Shown: positions 27,201 to 35,008 of the stretch, piece by piece
How positions within the stretch are numbered: the first letter of the stretch is position 1
Layout of the letters: every line of letters starts with the position of its first letter
Source: Megalobrama amblycephala
Lineage: Eukaryota > Chordata > Actinopteri > Cypriniformes > Xenocyprididae
Direction of reading: 5' to 3'
Length of the DNA: 64,000 nucleotides
NCBI RefSeq assembly: GCF_018812025.1
Contig: NC_063061.1
Coordinates: 35,763,866 to 35,827,865 of the forward strand
Translations under genes and position numbers: made by a program
Notes under the pieces: model-generated
Seen by the model: the letters and a program-made list of their open reading frames with translations, nothing else
What the model was told of the DNA's origin: nothing
Databases searched by the model: none

Positions 27201-30200
27201 TGCTCTTGACTGAATAACTTTTGTAGCTTTAATAATAATCATTGAATTTTTAAGACTGTGCAGTGTTTTATTTTTACATTTGATTACTTTATTCAATTTA
27301 CTTGGTATGCTATTCAGTGCTTCCCACAGGTTTGAAATATACTTGCGGTGGTAGCCGGGTGAAAAATCCTCCTATTACCCACGGCACAAAAATGGTCTAC
27401 TACATGTGACAAATAACAAATAACAAATAATGTGTGATTTTTAACAGTATTTTTATTTATTGAAGTTAATTTTAATTAAATAACATATACATTTAATTAC
27501 ATACTAACATTATACATTATTATGCATTGTATTTATGCAAAATTACAGCATTTAAATGGTTCTCCTTTTCCTATGTTCTCCTTGCTGTCATATAGTGTCT
27601 CTCTCAGTGAATGGGACACAGATTTTACTAGTAAAATTTATCAAATGAATAATATATGTGTCAAATAATGTTCTTAGTCTTTTCTTCCTGTGGGGGAGAC
27701 TACAATAATTTACTATGAATTAAATGGAAATCAAATTAAATACAATTTATTGTGTAACCAAAAATACCAATAATGCCCAGAAGAAAAAGAAAAAACTTAG
27801 CGTGTGACTTTTAATTATAAACAAGCCCAAAATACACAGGTACTCTTATTTTGAAATGTCTGTACTATTGCAGGCTGATCTTCCAATCATCTAAAACATT
27901 TTATATAAAAGCCATAAAGTAGACATTGTAATAATTCATCAACTTGAGTTCATTAGCAATATCTTGGCATAAATCTGCGCTTTTCATTGATTGAGAATCA
28001 CTTTGAAGCATACTGAAGCGCTGTTGCGGGAGCTTGTAGAACGTGCAACAGCGCCCCCTTGTGACTTTGCAAAATGCAGCGCCCGTGGGAATGTTAGCAG
28101 GAGTAAACAGTTCTGACGCGCACATAACGAGCAAGTACGAAACGACTAGCTATTCGATCGCGGATGGTTTCATTATCTTGTGCAGATATAAAAGTATAAG
28201 AGGATAAAAATAATAAAAGCAAAAATGTGTCTCCAAATATACTTGGGCGGCCGTTATTATACGTGGGCGGCCCGCCCAAGTAAAGTCTATGTGTGGGAAG
28301 CACTGCTGTTTCCTTGTTAGTATTGATGTTAGATAGACCTACCTGAAAAAACTTTCATTTGTATCTTCTATTGTATTTATTTGTCATATTGGTTGAAATT
28401 AGTTTCTTTATTCGTATTCAATCACTGATAGTTTACGTGACTTCAGTGAGCTTGAGAACTTTTTATTTATATTGCTTAGAGGTCGTCTTTTGCATGCTCA
28501 AGTTCAATATTTTAAATGTAGACGCACTCACAATAGAAAGCAACATTTTTTCCAGGAGCGTCTACGCTGCAGTGAGACGAAAAAAACCTCAACATTTCAA
28601 AATGTCGCAAGCGCACTAGGGATGGGCAGATCGATATGAAGTTTCAATATATCGATACTGACATTGAGTATTGAAAGTATCGATACTCAAATTAAAATAT
28701 CGATACTAAGGTGTTTTTTTTACCAGTGATTTTGTTTATTTAACAGTAAATCTAATGCATACAATATTGAATTGGACAAATAGTAGGCTTATTTGTAGAT
28801 TTTCCAAGTAAACATTTCAACCATGTGTAAACAAAAATATAATCTAACAAACTGCAATTAAGGCATATTGAATGTTAAAATGCCTTTCAAATATAATGTT
28901 AAGTGGGTATCATAACCCATTTTACTCTTAGTAATTCAATAATTGAATAAATGTTAAAATCTTAAGGTTCATATTAGAGGTATCATATCGGTATCGATAT
29001 CGGCGATATTGGCCTTGAAAGTATCGGTATCGTATCGAAAACAAAATATGTGGTATCGCTAAAGCGCACCACAGGTCATGTGACAAGAACCAACCAATCA
29101 GCTTCACACTTTCCGTAACAAACTCAAAAAGAAAAAAAAGTTTTCTTTTCCCCATAAATAAATCTAGTAGCAGAGCTTTTGGATCATAGGATCATACTCC
29201 TCATTGAATATTAAATATCTTCTGATTGTATCAATTCATTGCCAGCCGTTTTACTGTAGATGATAAAAATGGGAAAAAGAAACAACAAAAACACCTTAAT
29301 TTAGTAAAATATGTTTCATTAAAGTATCGTTTATGTCACATGCCAAGTCAAATGCTTTTATATAGTGCTTTTCACATTGTTTCAAATCAGCTGTACAGAA
29401 AAGGATGTTTATAATATCTTCATGCCTTATAGTTGCATTTAGCAGATTAGAGTGGGGCGATAATATAGTTACATTTTGCAACACATGAGATAACAGGTTT
29501 TGTGCTCTCATGCCCTCAGAGCCGTTTGAGGATGCCATCATGACCCAGACTCCAGCTCCGCCCCCTCCAGCCTCAGAACTACATAAAGCGGCGTCCGTCG
29601 ATAACTCCAGTCCGCTGCTGATGCGAGCGGCCGCCCTGAGAGCTCAGGAGGAACTGGAGGACCAGACATGGTATCACGGAGAGATGAGCCGCCGCCAGGC
29701 TGAGAAACTGCTGCTCCACGACGGTGACTTCCTGGTGCGGAAGAGCGCCACAAACCCGGGGTCGTACGTCCTGACGGGGATGCACAACGGCCTGGCCAAA
29801 CACCTGCTGCTGGTCGATCCAGAGGGAACGGTGAGAGCGATTGTTCACCTATGCACTACGACTGACCCCTAATAGTTGACCAAATGTTAGTCGGTGAGAA
29901 GAGGCTTGGTCGATTTGAATTAGTCGGTTGGTCACAGAAAAGTGGCAAAATCATGTGGTAATTATGTTGGGCAGCAAATCCAAACTATCATTCATCGACC
30001 TTAAGCCTAACGTTAGCCACTTTACACGGCTGCTCGCTAACATTAACCTAGATAAATGTGTGCTATTATTAGGCACATATCCAAGTGTTCATGCGAAGAG
30101 CGGAAGCTAAATTAGTACAGCGTTTACTGCATGACGTTTAACTTAACATGCATTTCTCTCTATAGACGCATCCACTGTAGTTCATTAAAATGTTCAGTCA

Positions 30201-31277
30201 GTCTCCTTTCTGTTTTTCCGGCACATTCATAATCATTATTTTTGTCGGTGCAGTGCTGTGGCGCTTAATTTATATTTTAAAGGCTCGTTATTAAGGTTTA
30301 GTATTTCTCTGTAATGTAGAACAGTGTTACATATAATATTCTTTTTCAGCCCAGAAACCCAAACCATTTGCTGTTGCAAACCCCACACGTTATATATTTA
30401 AGTATTTAAATTATTATCAATGAACGTGCGACTAGTCGACTGATGGCTTAAAGGATTAGTTCACTTCAGAATTAAAGTTTCCTGATGATTTACTCACCCC
30501 CATGTCATCCAAGATGTCCATGTCTTTCTTTCTTCAGTCGAAAAGAAATGAAGGTTTTTGAGGAAAACATTCCAGGATTTTTCTCCATATAAGGGACTTC
30601 AATGGGATTCAACAGGTTGAATTTGAGAAGTTAGATGAGTCACATGATCAATTTTCCAAAAACTTTTCCAAATCCTTAAACATTTTAGCTCCATGTTTTA
30701 ATGACAGAAATCCCATATTTCCTCAGGATGAATTGATACACGGCCTCTGCATTTATTTGATCAAAAACACAGTAAAAATTGTGAAATATTATTACAAATT
30801 AAAATAGCTGATTTCAATATGAATACTTATTAAAATGTAATTTATTCCTGTGATCAAAGCTGAATTTTCAGTCTTCAGTGTCACATGATCCTTCAGAAAT
30901 CATTCTAATATGCTGATTTGCTGCTCAAGAAACATTTCTGATTATTATCAATGTTGAAAACAGTTCATAATTTTGTGGAAAGATTATTTTGTAAGATTAT
31001 AAATGTCTTTAATGTCACTTTTGATCAATTTATTGCCTCTTTACTGAATAAAAGTGTTCATTTCTTCACGTTTAAACAGTAGTGAACATGCAAGCGTCTT
31101 TCAGTCATGTGTGCTTAAACTTTCAAATCCAATTTATGTCTCCTCAAGGTTCGGACGAAAGATCACATATTCGAGAGCATAAGCCACCTGATTGGCCATC
31201 ACCGTGACAACAACCTGCCGATCGTCTCGGCGGGAAGCGAACTGTGTTTGAAGCAGCCGGTCGAAAGAAAACAGTGA
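1883..31277 (+). CDS. shc3: shc3: SHC-transforming protein 3 (N-Shc/Rai adaptor), whole gene, 12 coding exons
   Basis: The joined exons are 1883-2440, 10067-10137, 14094-14157, 17193-17312, 17405-17458, 18555-18606, 24659-24788, 24862-25009, 26493-26547, 26729-26923, 29520-29830 and 31149-31277. They total 1887 bases, or 628 residues plus stop; human SHC3 is somewhat shorter (about 594). All junctions are GT/AG and in phase. The protein is a cytoplasmic adaptor that links activated receptor tyrosine kinases to Grb2/Ras and PI3K signalling, mainly in neurons. Visible parts are the N-terminal CH2 region (about 1-170), the PTB domain (about 175-350), CH1 with the Grb2-docking tyrosines Y371/Y372 ([11 protein letters not shown]) and Y441 (YVN), an adaptin-type RKDLFDMKPF segment (476-485), and an SH2 domain (533 onward) with FLVRKS Arg556. 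The N-terminus ([16 protein letters not shown]) and the C-terminal QPVERKQ match SHC3 rather than SHC1, SHC2 or SHC4. An in-frame TAG at 1862-1864 fixes the first Met. The gene is convergent with s1pr3. Confidence 0.96.
2835..3134. mobile_element. TTAA-flanked non-autonomous element, right end missing
   Basis: The element begins directly after a TTAA (2831-2834) with the end sequence AGGGATAGTTCACCC. Its body, including the CCATCCATCATAAAAGTAAT segment, matches the complete copy at 25929-26260. The similarity stops near 3134 without a right terminus. A TTAA target is typical of piggyBac-type elements; no transposase is present. Confidence 0.7.
3237..3513. mobile_element. short MITE with GGTAA...TTACC ends
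   Basis: About 277 bp with imperfect inverted ends, GGTAAAACTTC at the left and AAGAGTTACC at the right. The interior (CACTATTAACTAC, GGGTAGGATTAAGGGATG, GCTAATAAGCAACTAGTTAA) has the look of a widespread fish miniature DNA transposon. There is no coding capacity. Confidence 0.6.
5384..5417. repeat. poly-T tract
   Basis: A run of about 34 T residues inside shc3 intron 1. It is a likely site of length polymorphism or assembly error. Confidence 0.9.
5600..6554. mobile_element. AT-rich non-autonomous DNA element with TAGGGCCCTA ends
   Basis: Both ends carry TAGGGCCCTATGA-type inverted termini (5600 onward, and the reverse complement ending at 6554). The 955-bp body is AT-rich with recurring AAATTCTGT segments and no convincing transposase. 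The ends resemble hAT elements, but I find no 8-bp target duplication, so the class is uncertain. Confidence 0.55.
6575..6740. mobile_element. foldback MITE, 166 bp
   Basis: The two halves are inverted copies. The left end reads CACTC, an A run and ATGCTGGGTTGTTTCAACCC. The right end reads GAAACAACCCAGCATTTTTT and AAAGTG. The element could fold into one long hairpin and has no coding capacity. Confidence 0.7.
8368..8460. repeat. (TTTTA)n-rich simple repeat
   Basis: Low-complexity TTTTA pentamer repeats lie inside a longer T-rich stretch (8030-8600). That longer stretch also contains imperfect copies of a segment with TAGTTCATG..AGGGTTAGGGTTTTGAGATTT spaced by about 170 bases. Confidence 0.75.
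9132..9890. mobile_element. dispersed repeat related to 36600-36960
   Basis: It starts with the fish-type terminus CCATAGACTGTAAAAAAAG. Its middle (TCAATCATGATG; TTGGCTCACGTTCCATTCGATTACATGGA; GGGGTTTATGACCTATAC) is clearly related to the segment beside s1pr3 at 36660-36910. The open frame at 9559-9891 has no recognisable domain and is treated as non-coding. The right boundary is approximate. Confidence 0.5.
10067..10137 (+). CDS. shc3: shc3 coding exon 2 (PTB)
   Basis: It codes for [23 protein letters not shown] plus two bases of an Arg codon. A pyrimidine-rich acceptor (TTTTTCAG) and a GT donor flank it. This is the highly conserved second strand and helix of the Shc PTB domain. Confidence 0.96.
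10357..10675. mobile_element. MITE with AAGGCCCGTTCACAC ends
   Basis: Inverted termini AAGGCCCGTTCACACC (left) and GTGTGAACGGGCCTT (right) bound about 319 bp. The interior is partly inverted as well (AACGATT and AGAACGAT motifs). No transposase is present. The terminus style is common in hAT-type fish MITEs, but no clear 8-bp duplication is seen. Confidence 0.7.
10831..11780. repeat. degenerate minisatellite, about 120-160 bp unit, 7 copies
   Basis: The segment GTGCAAATATCAATRAATATTAATAATCAC-like recurs at about 10831, 10972, 11106, 11242, 11402, 11523 and 11651. Each copy is followed by TCTGCACTCATTTTCCTC and TTTATTTTATAAATAAAATT motifs. The copies differ by many substitutions and indels, so the array is old. 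Confidence 0.8.
12940..13745. repeat. degenerate minisatellite (about 160-220 bp unit, 5 copies) with embedded TA runs
   Basis: Segments with AGCAAATGTTTTTATATTTAAAATATAAATATTTA recur near 12950, 13173, 13360, 13527 and 13683. Between them recur CAACAATTTATTTATCAAAAGTGTA and TTCAACCTTGTCAATATGTAT. A TA run of about 75 bases (13092-13168) and a shorter one (13336-13350) sit at the same place in their units. Confidence 0.8.
14094..14157 (+). CDS. shc3: shc3 coding exon 3 (PTB)
   Basis: It completes the split Arg codon and codes for [21 protein letters not shown], ending in phase 0. Flanking sites are TTTTTTCTCCACAG and [15 protein letters not shown] is a Shc-family PTB signature. Confidence 0.96.
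14409..14476. repeat. (TA)n microsatellite
   Basis: An uninterrupted AT dinucleotide run of about 68 bases in shc3 intron 3. Confidence 0.95.
15223..15250. repeat. (TG)n microsatellite
   Basis: A TG dinucleotide run of about 28 bases in shc3 intron 3. The open frame on the other strand is low complexity. Confidence 0.95.
16301..16850. mobile_element. TTAA-flanked MITE with AGGCACAA ends
   Basis: TTAA stands on both sides (16297-16300 and 16851-16854). The inverted termini are AGGCACAATATGTAAGATTT at the left and AAAAATTACATGTTGTGCCT at the right. The TTAA target and terminus style point to a piggyBac-type non-autonomous element of 550 bp. No transposase reading frame is present. Confidence 0.8.
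17193..17312 (+). CDS. shc3: shc3 coding exon 4 (PTB)
   Basis: It codes for 40 residues, [20 protein letters not shown]... to TPDSKQ, in phase 0 at both ends. [13 protein letters not shown] is nearly invariant among SHC3 proteins. The acceptor is CTCTCTTTCAG and the donor GTACAA. Confidence 0.97.
17405..17458 (+). CDS. shc3: shc3 coding exon 5 (PTB)
   Basis: An 18-residue exon, [18 protein letters not shown], phase 0 at both ends, after a 92-base intron. It carries part of the phosphotyrosine-peptide binding face of the PTB domain. Confidence 0.97.
17790..18370. repeat. degenerate relatives of the intron 6 50-bp satellite
   Basis: Several diverged copies of GTCAAATGTTAATGAGCTCA and GATGTGATGTCATAATCATGAC are spread here. 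They are separated by longer spacers containing TTTTTGC and TTTTTAATGCGTAAATGTGGG. The same spacers flank the dense array at 19680-19850. This looks like an older, unexpanded relative of that element, and it lies in intron 5 (17459-18554), which holds nothing else recognisable. Confidence 0.75.
18555..18606 (+). CDS. shc3: shc3 coding exon 6 (PTB)
   Basis: It codes for [17 protein letters not shown] plus the first base of an Ala codon. [11 protein letters not shown] is a Shc PTB signature. The donor GGTATT follows AGAG. Confidence 0.96.
19851..21247. repeat. 50-bp satellite-like array, left block (about 28 copies)
   Basis: The unit runs from GGTCAAATGTTAATGAGCTC through ACAGATGTGATGTCATAA to TCATGACGTTA, with a period of exactly 50. 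Variants include ATGG for ACGG, AATGAAC for AATGAGC, and GATGCGATAA for GATGTCATAA. A stretch of about 270 bases from 20401 recurs almost unchanged 350 bases later (20751), showing a seven-unit higher-order duplication. The GAGCTC in most units gives a regular restriction-site ladder. Confidence 0.95.
21248..22394. mobile_element. hAT-type non-autonomous element A, inserted in the 50-bp array
   Basis: The ends are TAGGGATGTCC and GGACATCCCTA, with a perfect 8-bp target duplication ATCATAAC (21240-21247 and 22395-22402) made from the satellite unit itself. These are hAT hallmarks. The 1147-bp body carries TATCGG-rich subterminal sequence, a segment with GGTGCAACGG-type ends (about 22246-22282) and a remnant coding region. 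A twin with opposite orientation lies at 47940-49046. No full transposase is present. Confidence 0.9.
22395..24034. repeat. 50-bp satellite-like array, right block (about 33 copies)
   Basis: The same 50-bp unit resumes after the hAT insertion. Here the common variant is GATTCGATAA (for example 22436, 22786, 22936, 23386), not the GATGCGATAA seen in the left block. The last units become uniform (ACATTATGG) before the array ends at the inverted arm near 24040. Confidence 0.95.
24659..24788 (+). CDS. shc3: shc3 coding exon 7 (end of PTB)
   Basis: It completes the split Ala codon and codes for [35 protein letters not shown]... to MHD plus two bases of Lys. The helix [14 protein letters not shown] closes the PTB fold. 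The donor is GTGAGT, and the intron that follows is only 73 bases. Confidence 0.97.
24862..25009 (+). CDS. shc3: shc3 coding exon 8 (CH1, twin tyrosine Grb2 site)
   Basis: It completes Lys350 and codes for residues up to Gln399, ending in phase 0. [11 protein letters not shown] holds Y371 and Y372, matching the Y239/Y240 pair of SHC1; the YxN motif after phosphorylation binds the Grb2 SH2 domain. The following [12 protein letters not shown] is also typical of SHC3. Confidence 0.96.
25335..25870. repeat. minisatellite, about 100-bp unit, 6 copies
   Basis: The segment ACAATTCCAACTTTCCCACTCC with ATATATAATAATTAAATTAAAATA recurs near 25354, 25438, 25543, 25644, 25743 and 25839. It lies in shc3 intron 8 (25010-26492). 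Copies are moderately diverged. Confidence 0.8.
25929..26260. mobile_element. TTAA-flanked non-autonomous element, complete copy
   Basis: TTAA stands at 25925-25928 and 26261-26264. The ends are AGGGTTAGTT and AACTATTCCT. The body is the same as the truncated copy at 2835-3134. A piggyBac-like origin is inferred from the TTAA target; no coding sequence remains. Confidence 0.8.
26493..26547 (+). CDS. shc3: shc3 coding exon 9 (CH1)
   Basis: It codes for [18 protein letters not shown] plus one base. The [10 protein letters not shown] segment is found in SHC3 and not in SHC1. Acceptor CCACACAG and donor GTACAG. Confidence 0.93.
26729..26923 (+). CDS. shc3: shc3 coding exon 10 (CH1, YVN Grb2 site)
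   Basis: It codes for [13 protein letters not shown]... with PTYVNTQ (Y441, matching SHC1 Y317) and ends in SPRKDLFDM plus one base of Lys483. The YVN motif is a second Grb2 SH2 docking site. The RKDLFDM segment belongs to the conserved adaptin-binding stretch, which continues in exon 11. Confidence 0.96.
27035..28360. mobile_element. old hAT fragment C (related to elements A and B), split by a second hAT
   Basis: Segments such as TTATGTCAAAATGCCCGTCTTGG, CACTCACTGCTCTTGACTGAAT and TTTGATTACTTTATTCAATTTAC match the interior of the hAT copies at 21248 and 47940 with clear divergence. The match is broken at 27315 by another element and appears to resume after 28305. It lies in shc3 intron 10 (26924-29519). 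Confidence 0.6.
27315..28305. mobile_element. non-autonomous element with CAGTGCTTCCCACA ends
   Basis: Inverted termini CAGTGCTTCCCACAGG and GTGTGGGAAGCACTG enclose 991 bp. Both subterminal regions contain GGGCGG or CGGTGG motifs. The CAGTG-type ends suggest hAT. The expected 8-bp duplication is not evident, and there is no transposase frame. Confidence 0.65.
28617..29061. mobile_element. short hAT-type element with 8-bp target duplication
   Basis: The element starts TAGGGATGGGCAGATCGATA and ends GTATCGCTA. It is flanked on both sides by AAGCGCAC (28609-28616 and 29062-29069), an 8-bp target duplication. The body is rich in TATCGATA and GGTATCG motifs. It is 445 bp long and has no coding capacity. 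Confidence 0.8.
29520..29830 (+). CDS. shc3: shc3 coding exon 11 (adaptin site and most of SH2)
   Basis: It codes for KPFEDAIM to DPEGT (residues 483-586), ending in phase 0. The SH2 domain starts at [15 protein letters not shown] (533) and includes FLVRKS with the phosphotyrosine-binding Arg556, then [11 protein letters not shown] and [10 protein letters not shown]. This exon is GC-rich against an AT-rich background. Confidence 0.97.
29852..30445. mobile_element. probable non-autonomous DNA element with TAGTCG-type ends
   Basis: It is bounded by CTAATAGTTGACCAAATGTTAGTCGG near the left end and GCGACTAGTCGACTGATGG at the right. Such GTCGACTA-rich ends are seen in fish hAT-like repeats. Boundaries are approximate, and no target duplication was identified. 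Confidence 0.4.
30452..30650. mobile_element. TTAA-type MITE fragment
   Basis: It begins after TTAA (30448-30451) with AGGATTAGTTCACTTCAGAATT and continues into TTTACTCACCCCCATGTCATCC, typical of the family seen at 43580. The right side is lost. Confidence 0.6.
30720..31075. mobile_element. truncated copy of the element at 42149-42583
   Basis: AAAATTGTGAAATATTATTAC, TGTAATTTATTCCTGTGATCAAAGCTGAATTTT and CAGTGTCACATGATCCTTCAGAAATCATTCTAATATGCTG-type segments match the complete copy near 42.2-42.6 kb. The termini are missing. Confidence 0.7.
31149..31277 (+). CDS. shc3: shc3 coding exon 12 (end of SH2, stop codon)
   Basis: It codes for [29 protein letters not shown]... and ends in QPVERKQ followed by TGA (31275-31277). 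RTKD and the [12 protein letters not shown] tail are conserved in SHC proteins. The acceptor is CTCCTCAAG. Confidence 0.97.
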   Translation, partial: VRTKDHIFESISHLIGHHRDNNLPIVSAGSELCLKQPVERKQ

Positions 31278-31907
31278 CGACACCCGAAAACGTGTGGGAG
31301 GGGTCACGAAAAACAAACACGCTCAGATGACTTTCCGTCGGTGAACATGTGACTGCTGTCGAACTGCTTGACTGTGGCGACGGAGGACAGCGTTTTTAGA
31401 TAAACGACGGACGATTTTAGTTTGGACCATGCGAAAAGAGGAATCGAACCTGATTTAATAGAACTGACACAGTTATTTTATTGCGCTGGTTGAGAATCTA
31501 TATATTTTTGAAGAAGACGCTGATGGATTTCGGACAGCCGTTGAAAACGGAAGATCTCCAAGAGGGGATGAGAGGAAAACCAGATAAAGAAAAAGTATTT
31601 TAGAATAAAAAAAAGTTTTAGTTTTGTCTATCAAGCACAACCGGATTTTAATGTTCATTGGTAAGAGATAGAAGGAAAACTAATATTTGAGAAAACGAAA
31701 AACAGGAAAAAAACAAAAAAACAAAATATGTTTCTATTGACCTATTTTAGGAGTTTGTCCTTTACTGCAGCTAGTGTGCGAGATCATTTGGTAGCTTCTA
31801 TCGAATCACTGTTGATTATGCTTTTCAGAGGGAAGATGACGTGAATGTGTTTGCTTTAACAGAAACCACACTCCGACATGCTGCACGTACACACACCACG
31901 ACCAAAA

Positions 31908-31910
<3 letters not shown>

Positions 31911-31941
<31 letters not shown>
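31911..31941. repeat. (CA)n microsatellite
   Basis: An uninterrupted CA run about 0.6 kb after the shc3 stop codon. The Cys/Val frames on the other strand are artefacts. Confidence 0.95.
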
Positions 31942-31944
<3 letters not shown>

Positions 31945-32522
31945 GGCTTTAAAGTACCTACATTTTTGTATGACGTTGAAACCTGTGGCACTCGCATGAC
32001 TTGACTTAATTGTACTTGTGGTCATTGTTGGTAGCATCCAGAGCCCCGGCGGAGGTGCTTTTGTGTATGCTCACAATGTAAAATATTTATGCTTTCCCAG
32101 TATTCATTGAGTTTAGCTCCTTCTTTAAACGTGTCAGAGGTGTGTAGTCGCTCGGTTCGGGGCTTACTTTATACCTTGGATGTTTCTATCAGTTATGACT
32201 TCTATGGTTTGACTGTGGGCTTCACAAACAGACAAATTGGTATTATAATTATTCTTCTGATGATTCTTTTCAATTAAACGGTTCTAAATGAATAGCACAA
32301 TCAACGCTTTCCTGTGTGAGAGACGGTCTGGTGTGGTTTTGCACAGTCTAATACTGGATGAACTGGAATATTACTGGGTTTTTCACCGTTTTTTGCCACA
32401 CGCTTCACATTTATTACACCGTAAACGTGCTCCTGTTGCATTTAGTTTTGTCTTGAAATCCACATTTGCATCTGATACAATTACTTATTAGAAATATGCA
32501 CCAAGATAATATTATCATACAT

Positions 32523-32723
32523 AAGGGTGCATCTCATAAAAATGTCAAGAGATTGACAACATCAAAATCAACAGAAAAAATACAAAGTTATATTTTTGTC
32601 ATAAAGAAAATTTAGCTTAATTGTCATTACAGTAATGTCAAAAATGCTTCATTTTTTTATGCTGAATATAATTGATTCTTTTCTTCTTTTTTGGCAGAAT
32701 AAAAATATGTGAGATTCACCCTT
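32523..32723. mobile_element. MITE with AAGGGTG ends, about 200 bp
   Basis: Inverted termini AAGGGTGCATCTCA and TGTGAGATTCACCCTT bound an AT-rich 201-bp segment. No coding sequence. Confidence 0.6.
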
Positions 32724-33060
32724 AAATTCAGTTCAATTGTGATTTGCATTGCTATCAAATTATATCAAACTGCTATCAAAGGTTTTGTAGCCTAGAATGA
32801 TCCTCTTATACGAGTGGAGACCTGTTCAGCTTCATATATGCTCAACTTTCTTTTTCTTTCTCGAAATAGGCCATTTTGAATATGATTGTTGGTATTGTTC
32901 ACATTTTTACATCATTTTGAGTACTGTCACTCTCACACAAACACAACACATGATATTTATGTATTGGCATTTGTCACATTAAACTCTGGAAAAATTTATT
33001 TGGAGGCACAGGAATTTTTAAATATATATATATATATTTACATTTAATTCTTTTTCAAAT

Positions 33061-33259
33061 ATTAAAATGAGAAAATAATCTCATATTTAGTTTTAAATTA
33101 TTTTATATTTATTTTAAATTATTTACATTTAATTTAATTCATTTTTAAATATTAAAATGAGAAAATAATCTCATATTTAGTTTTAAATTATTTTATATTT
33201 ATTTTAAATTATTTACATTTAATTTAATTCATTTTTAAATATTAAAATGAGAAAATAAT

Positions 33260-33309
<50 letters not shown>

Positions 33310-33421
33310 AACACACACACACACACACATTTAGTTATAAATTATTTTATTTTACATTTATTTTAAATGATTTACATTTAATTTAATTCATTTTTAAATA
33401 TTAAAATGAGAAAATAATCTC

Positions 33422-33489
<68 letters not shown>

Positions 33490-33590
33490 TTTAGTTAGAA
33501 ATAATTTTTATTTCACATTAATTTTAAATTATTTACATTTAATTTAATTATTTTTTAAATATTAAAATGAGAAAATAGTACTTTTCCATG
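33061..33590. repeat. 90-bp tandem repeat with inserted TA/CA microsatellites
   Basis: The unit starting ATTAAAATGAGAAAATAATC is repeated at 33061, 33151, about 33241 and 33400, with a diverged copy near 33560. The first two units are practically identical. The third and fourth each contain a (TA)n(CA)n run at the same position (33261-33328 and 33427-33489), so the microsatellite was copied with the unit. Confidence 0.9.
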
Positions 33591-34591
33591 TGCATATTTT
33601 CGTTGATAAATATATCACCATTTTGCAAGTCAAAGTTGTATTATTCTAGTCAAAACTAAAGTGCAGTTCATGATAAATCAACAGGTTTTGAAAAGAAAAA
33701 CTAGTTCTTCTTGACACCAATTTTAAAATGCCGGTGGACACTGGTGGTGGATTGTAGACTATCTCAGTGAGAAATTTGCATTTCAAACTCTAAAGTGATT
33801 CTGAACACAACATGCATTCACAAATTTCTAATCAATGAATTTACTGAAGGATTTTTCCAGTGGTGGCAACTTTCCCAATTTAAAAACTGCCAAATCCCAG
33901 CAGGTTTTCACTGGACTTTGCAGAGTCTGTTTCATATGTTTATCTAAATGACTAATGTTACATTACACATATTAAACTGACTCTAACTAAACAGTGGTGC
34001 TTTTACTGTTTTTGTAATGCTGCAACAAAACACTATCTTAACTAGAGGTTATTCATTCCCAAAAAAATAATACAGAAATTTAAAATTGATTTGCGAAAAA
34101 TTGTTGCTTTGCCATCCAGAGTTGTAAGGAAAACGTGCCTTTTATTTGTACCATCATGCTTGTAGTCTTTGGTCTCATGCCCTTCAGCTGTGAGCATTCA
34201 GAAGATCACAGGCCACGAAACAGGTGACAGAATTCAAAAGCCCAAACTGTGTTTACAGGTCTAATCTTTGCTTGTATGACTTATTCCTATTCTTTATGAT
34301 TGGTGGCAATAAAACAATCAATGTGTATTACTCTTTGGTTACTTTGGTTATTCGGGCGGATCTTACAGAACCTGTAAAGAATCAAATTTCAAATTCAAGA
34401 GAAATTAACAAGAAATTATGTTTTACAACAACAAAAAAATTAATCCTATTTTTAAGAGCTTTGCTTTTTTCTCCCAAATCTGCATTAGCAAAAAAAAAAT
34501 TAGTCATTCTCATTACTGTAATTTTAATTGAAGAATGTACATCATGCTAGTATTTGTTTTTTATGGCCCATATATATATATATATATATAT

Positions 34592-34963
34592 ATGGGCCAT
34601 TCTATAGAATTGGTGCATTTTCATGTCACTACCAAAACTGTATGTTTTAGACCATTTGGCTGAGACTGATTTTAACCACACCAACTTTTTTTTAAAAATA
34701 GCAAAAAAATATATTTACAAGGTAGATGTAAACAAAATCTTAATAGGTCAATGTAACCCTACTTATTAAATGATTTATTATTGTGTTTCGGTAGTGACAA
34801 ATTTGGGGAGAGGAAAAATATTTCAAAACAAATAAATTGATCAACATAAAATGAGAATTAACTGTACAATTACTACAAATGTGTACCTTTGATATTATAC
34901 AATTTGCATACATACAAAAAGACATTTCCAACTCTGACTTTGAACCAATTCTGTAGAATGGCC

Positions 34964-34966
<3 letters not shown>
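34592..34966. mobile_element. non-autonomous DNA element with GGGCCATTCTAYAGAATTGG ends, inserted in a TA run
   Basis: Inverted termini ATGGGCCATTCTATAGAATT and CCAATTCTGTAGAATGGCCCAT-type enclose 375 bp. TA dinucleotide runs flank both sides (34570-34592 and 34970-35003), as if the element had entered a TA microsatellite. Tc1/mariner elements target TA, but no transposase is present to confirm the class. Confidence 0.65.

Positions 34967-35003
<37 letters not shown>

Positions 35004-35008
<5 letters not shown>

Larger units (their letters stand above)
31278..34320 (+). other. shc3 3' UTR and downstream region, 3' end uncertain
   Basis: The sequence after the stop has no coding potential. 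Candidate polyadenylation hexamers are AATAAA at 31604-31609 (in an A-rich context), ATTAAA at 32273-32278 and AATAAA at 34308-34313. Which one is used cannot be told. A CA run lies at 31911-31941. A small MITE at 32523 and a 90-bp array at 33061 suggest that the transcript ends before about 32.5 kb. Confidence 0.45.
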
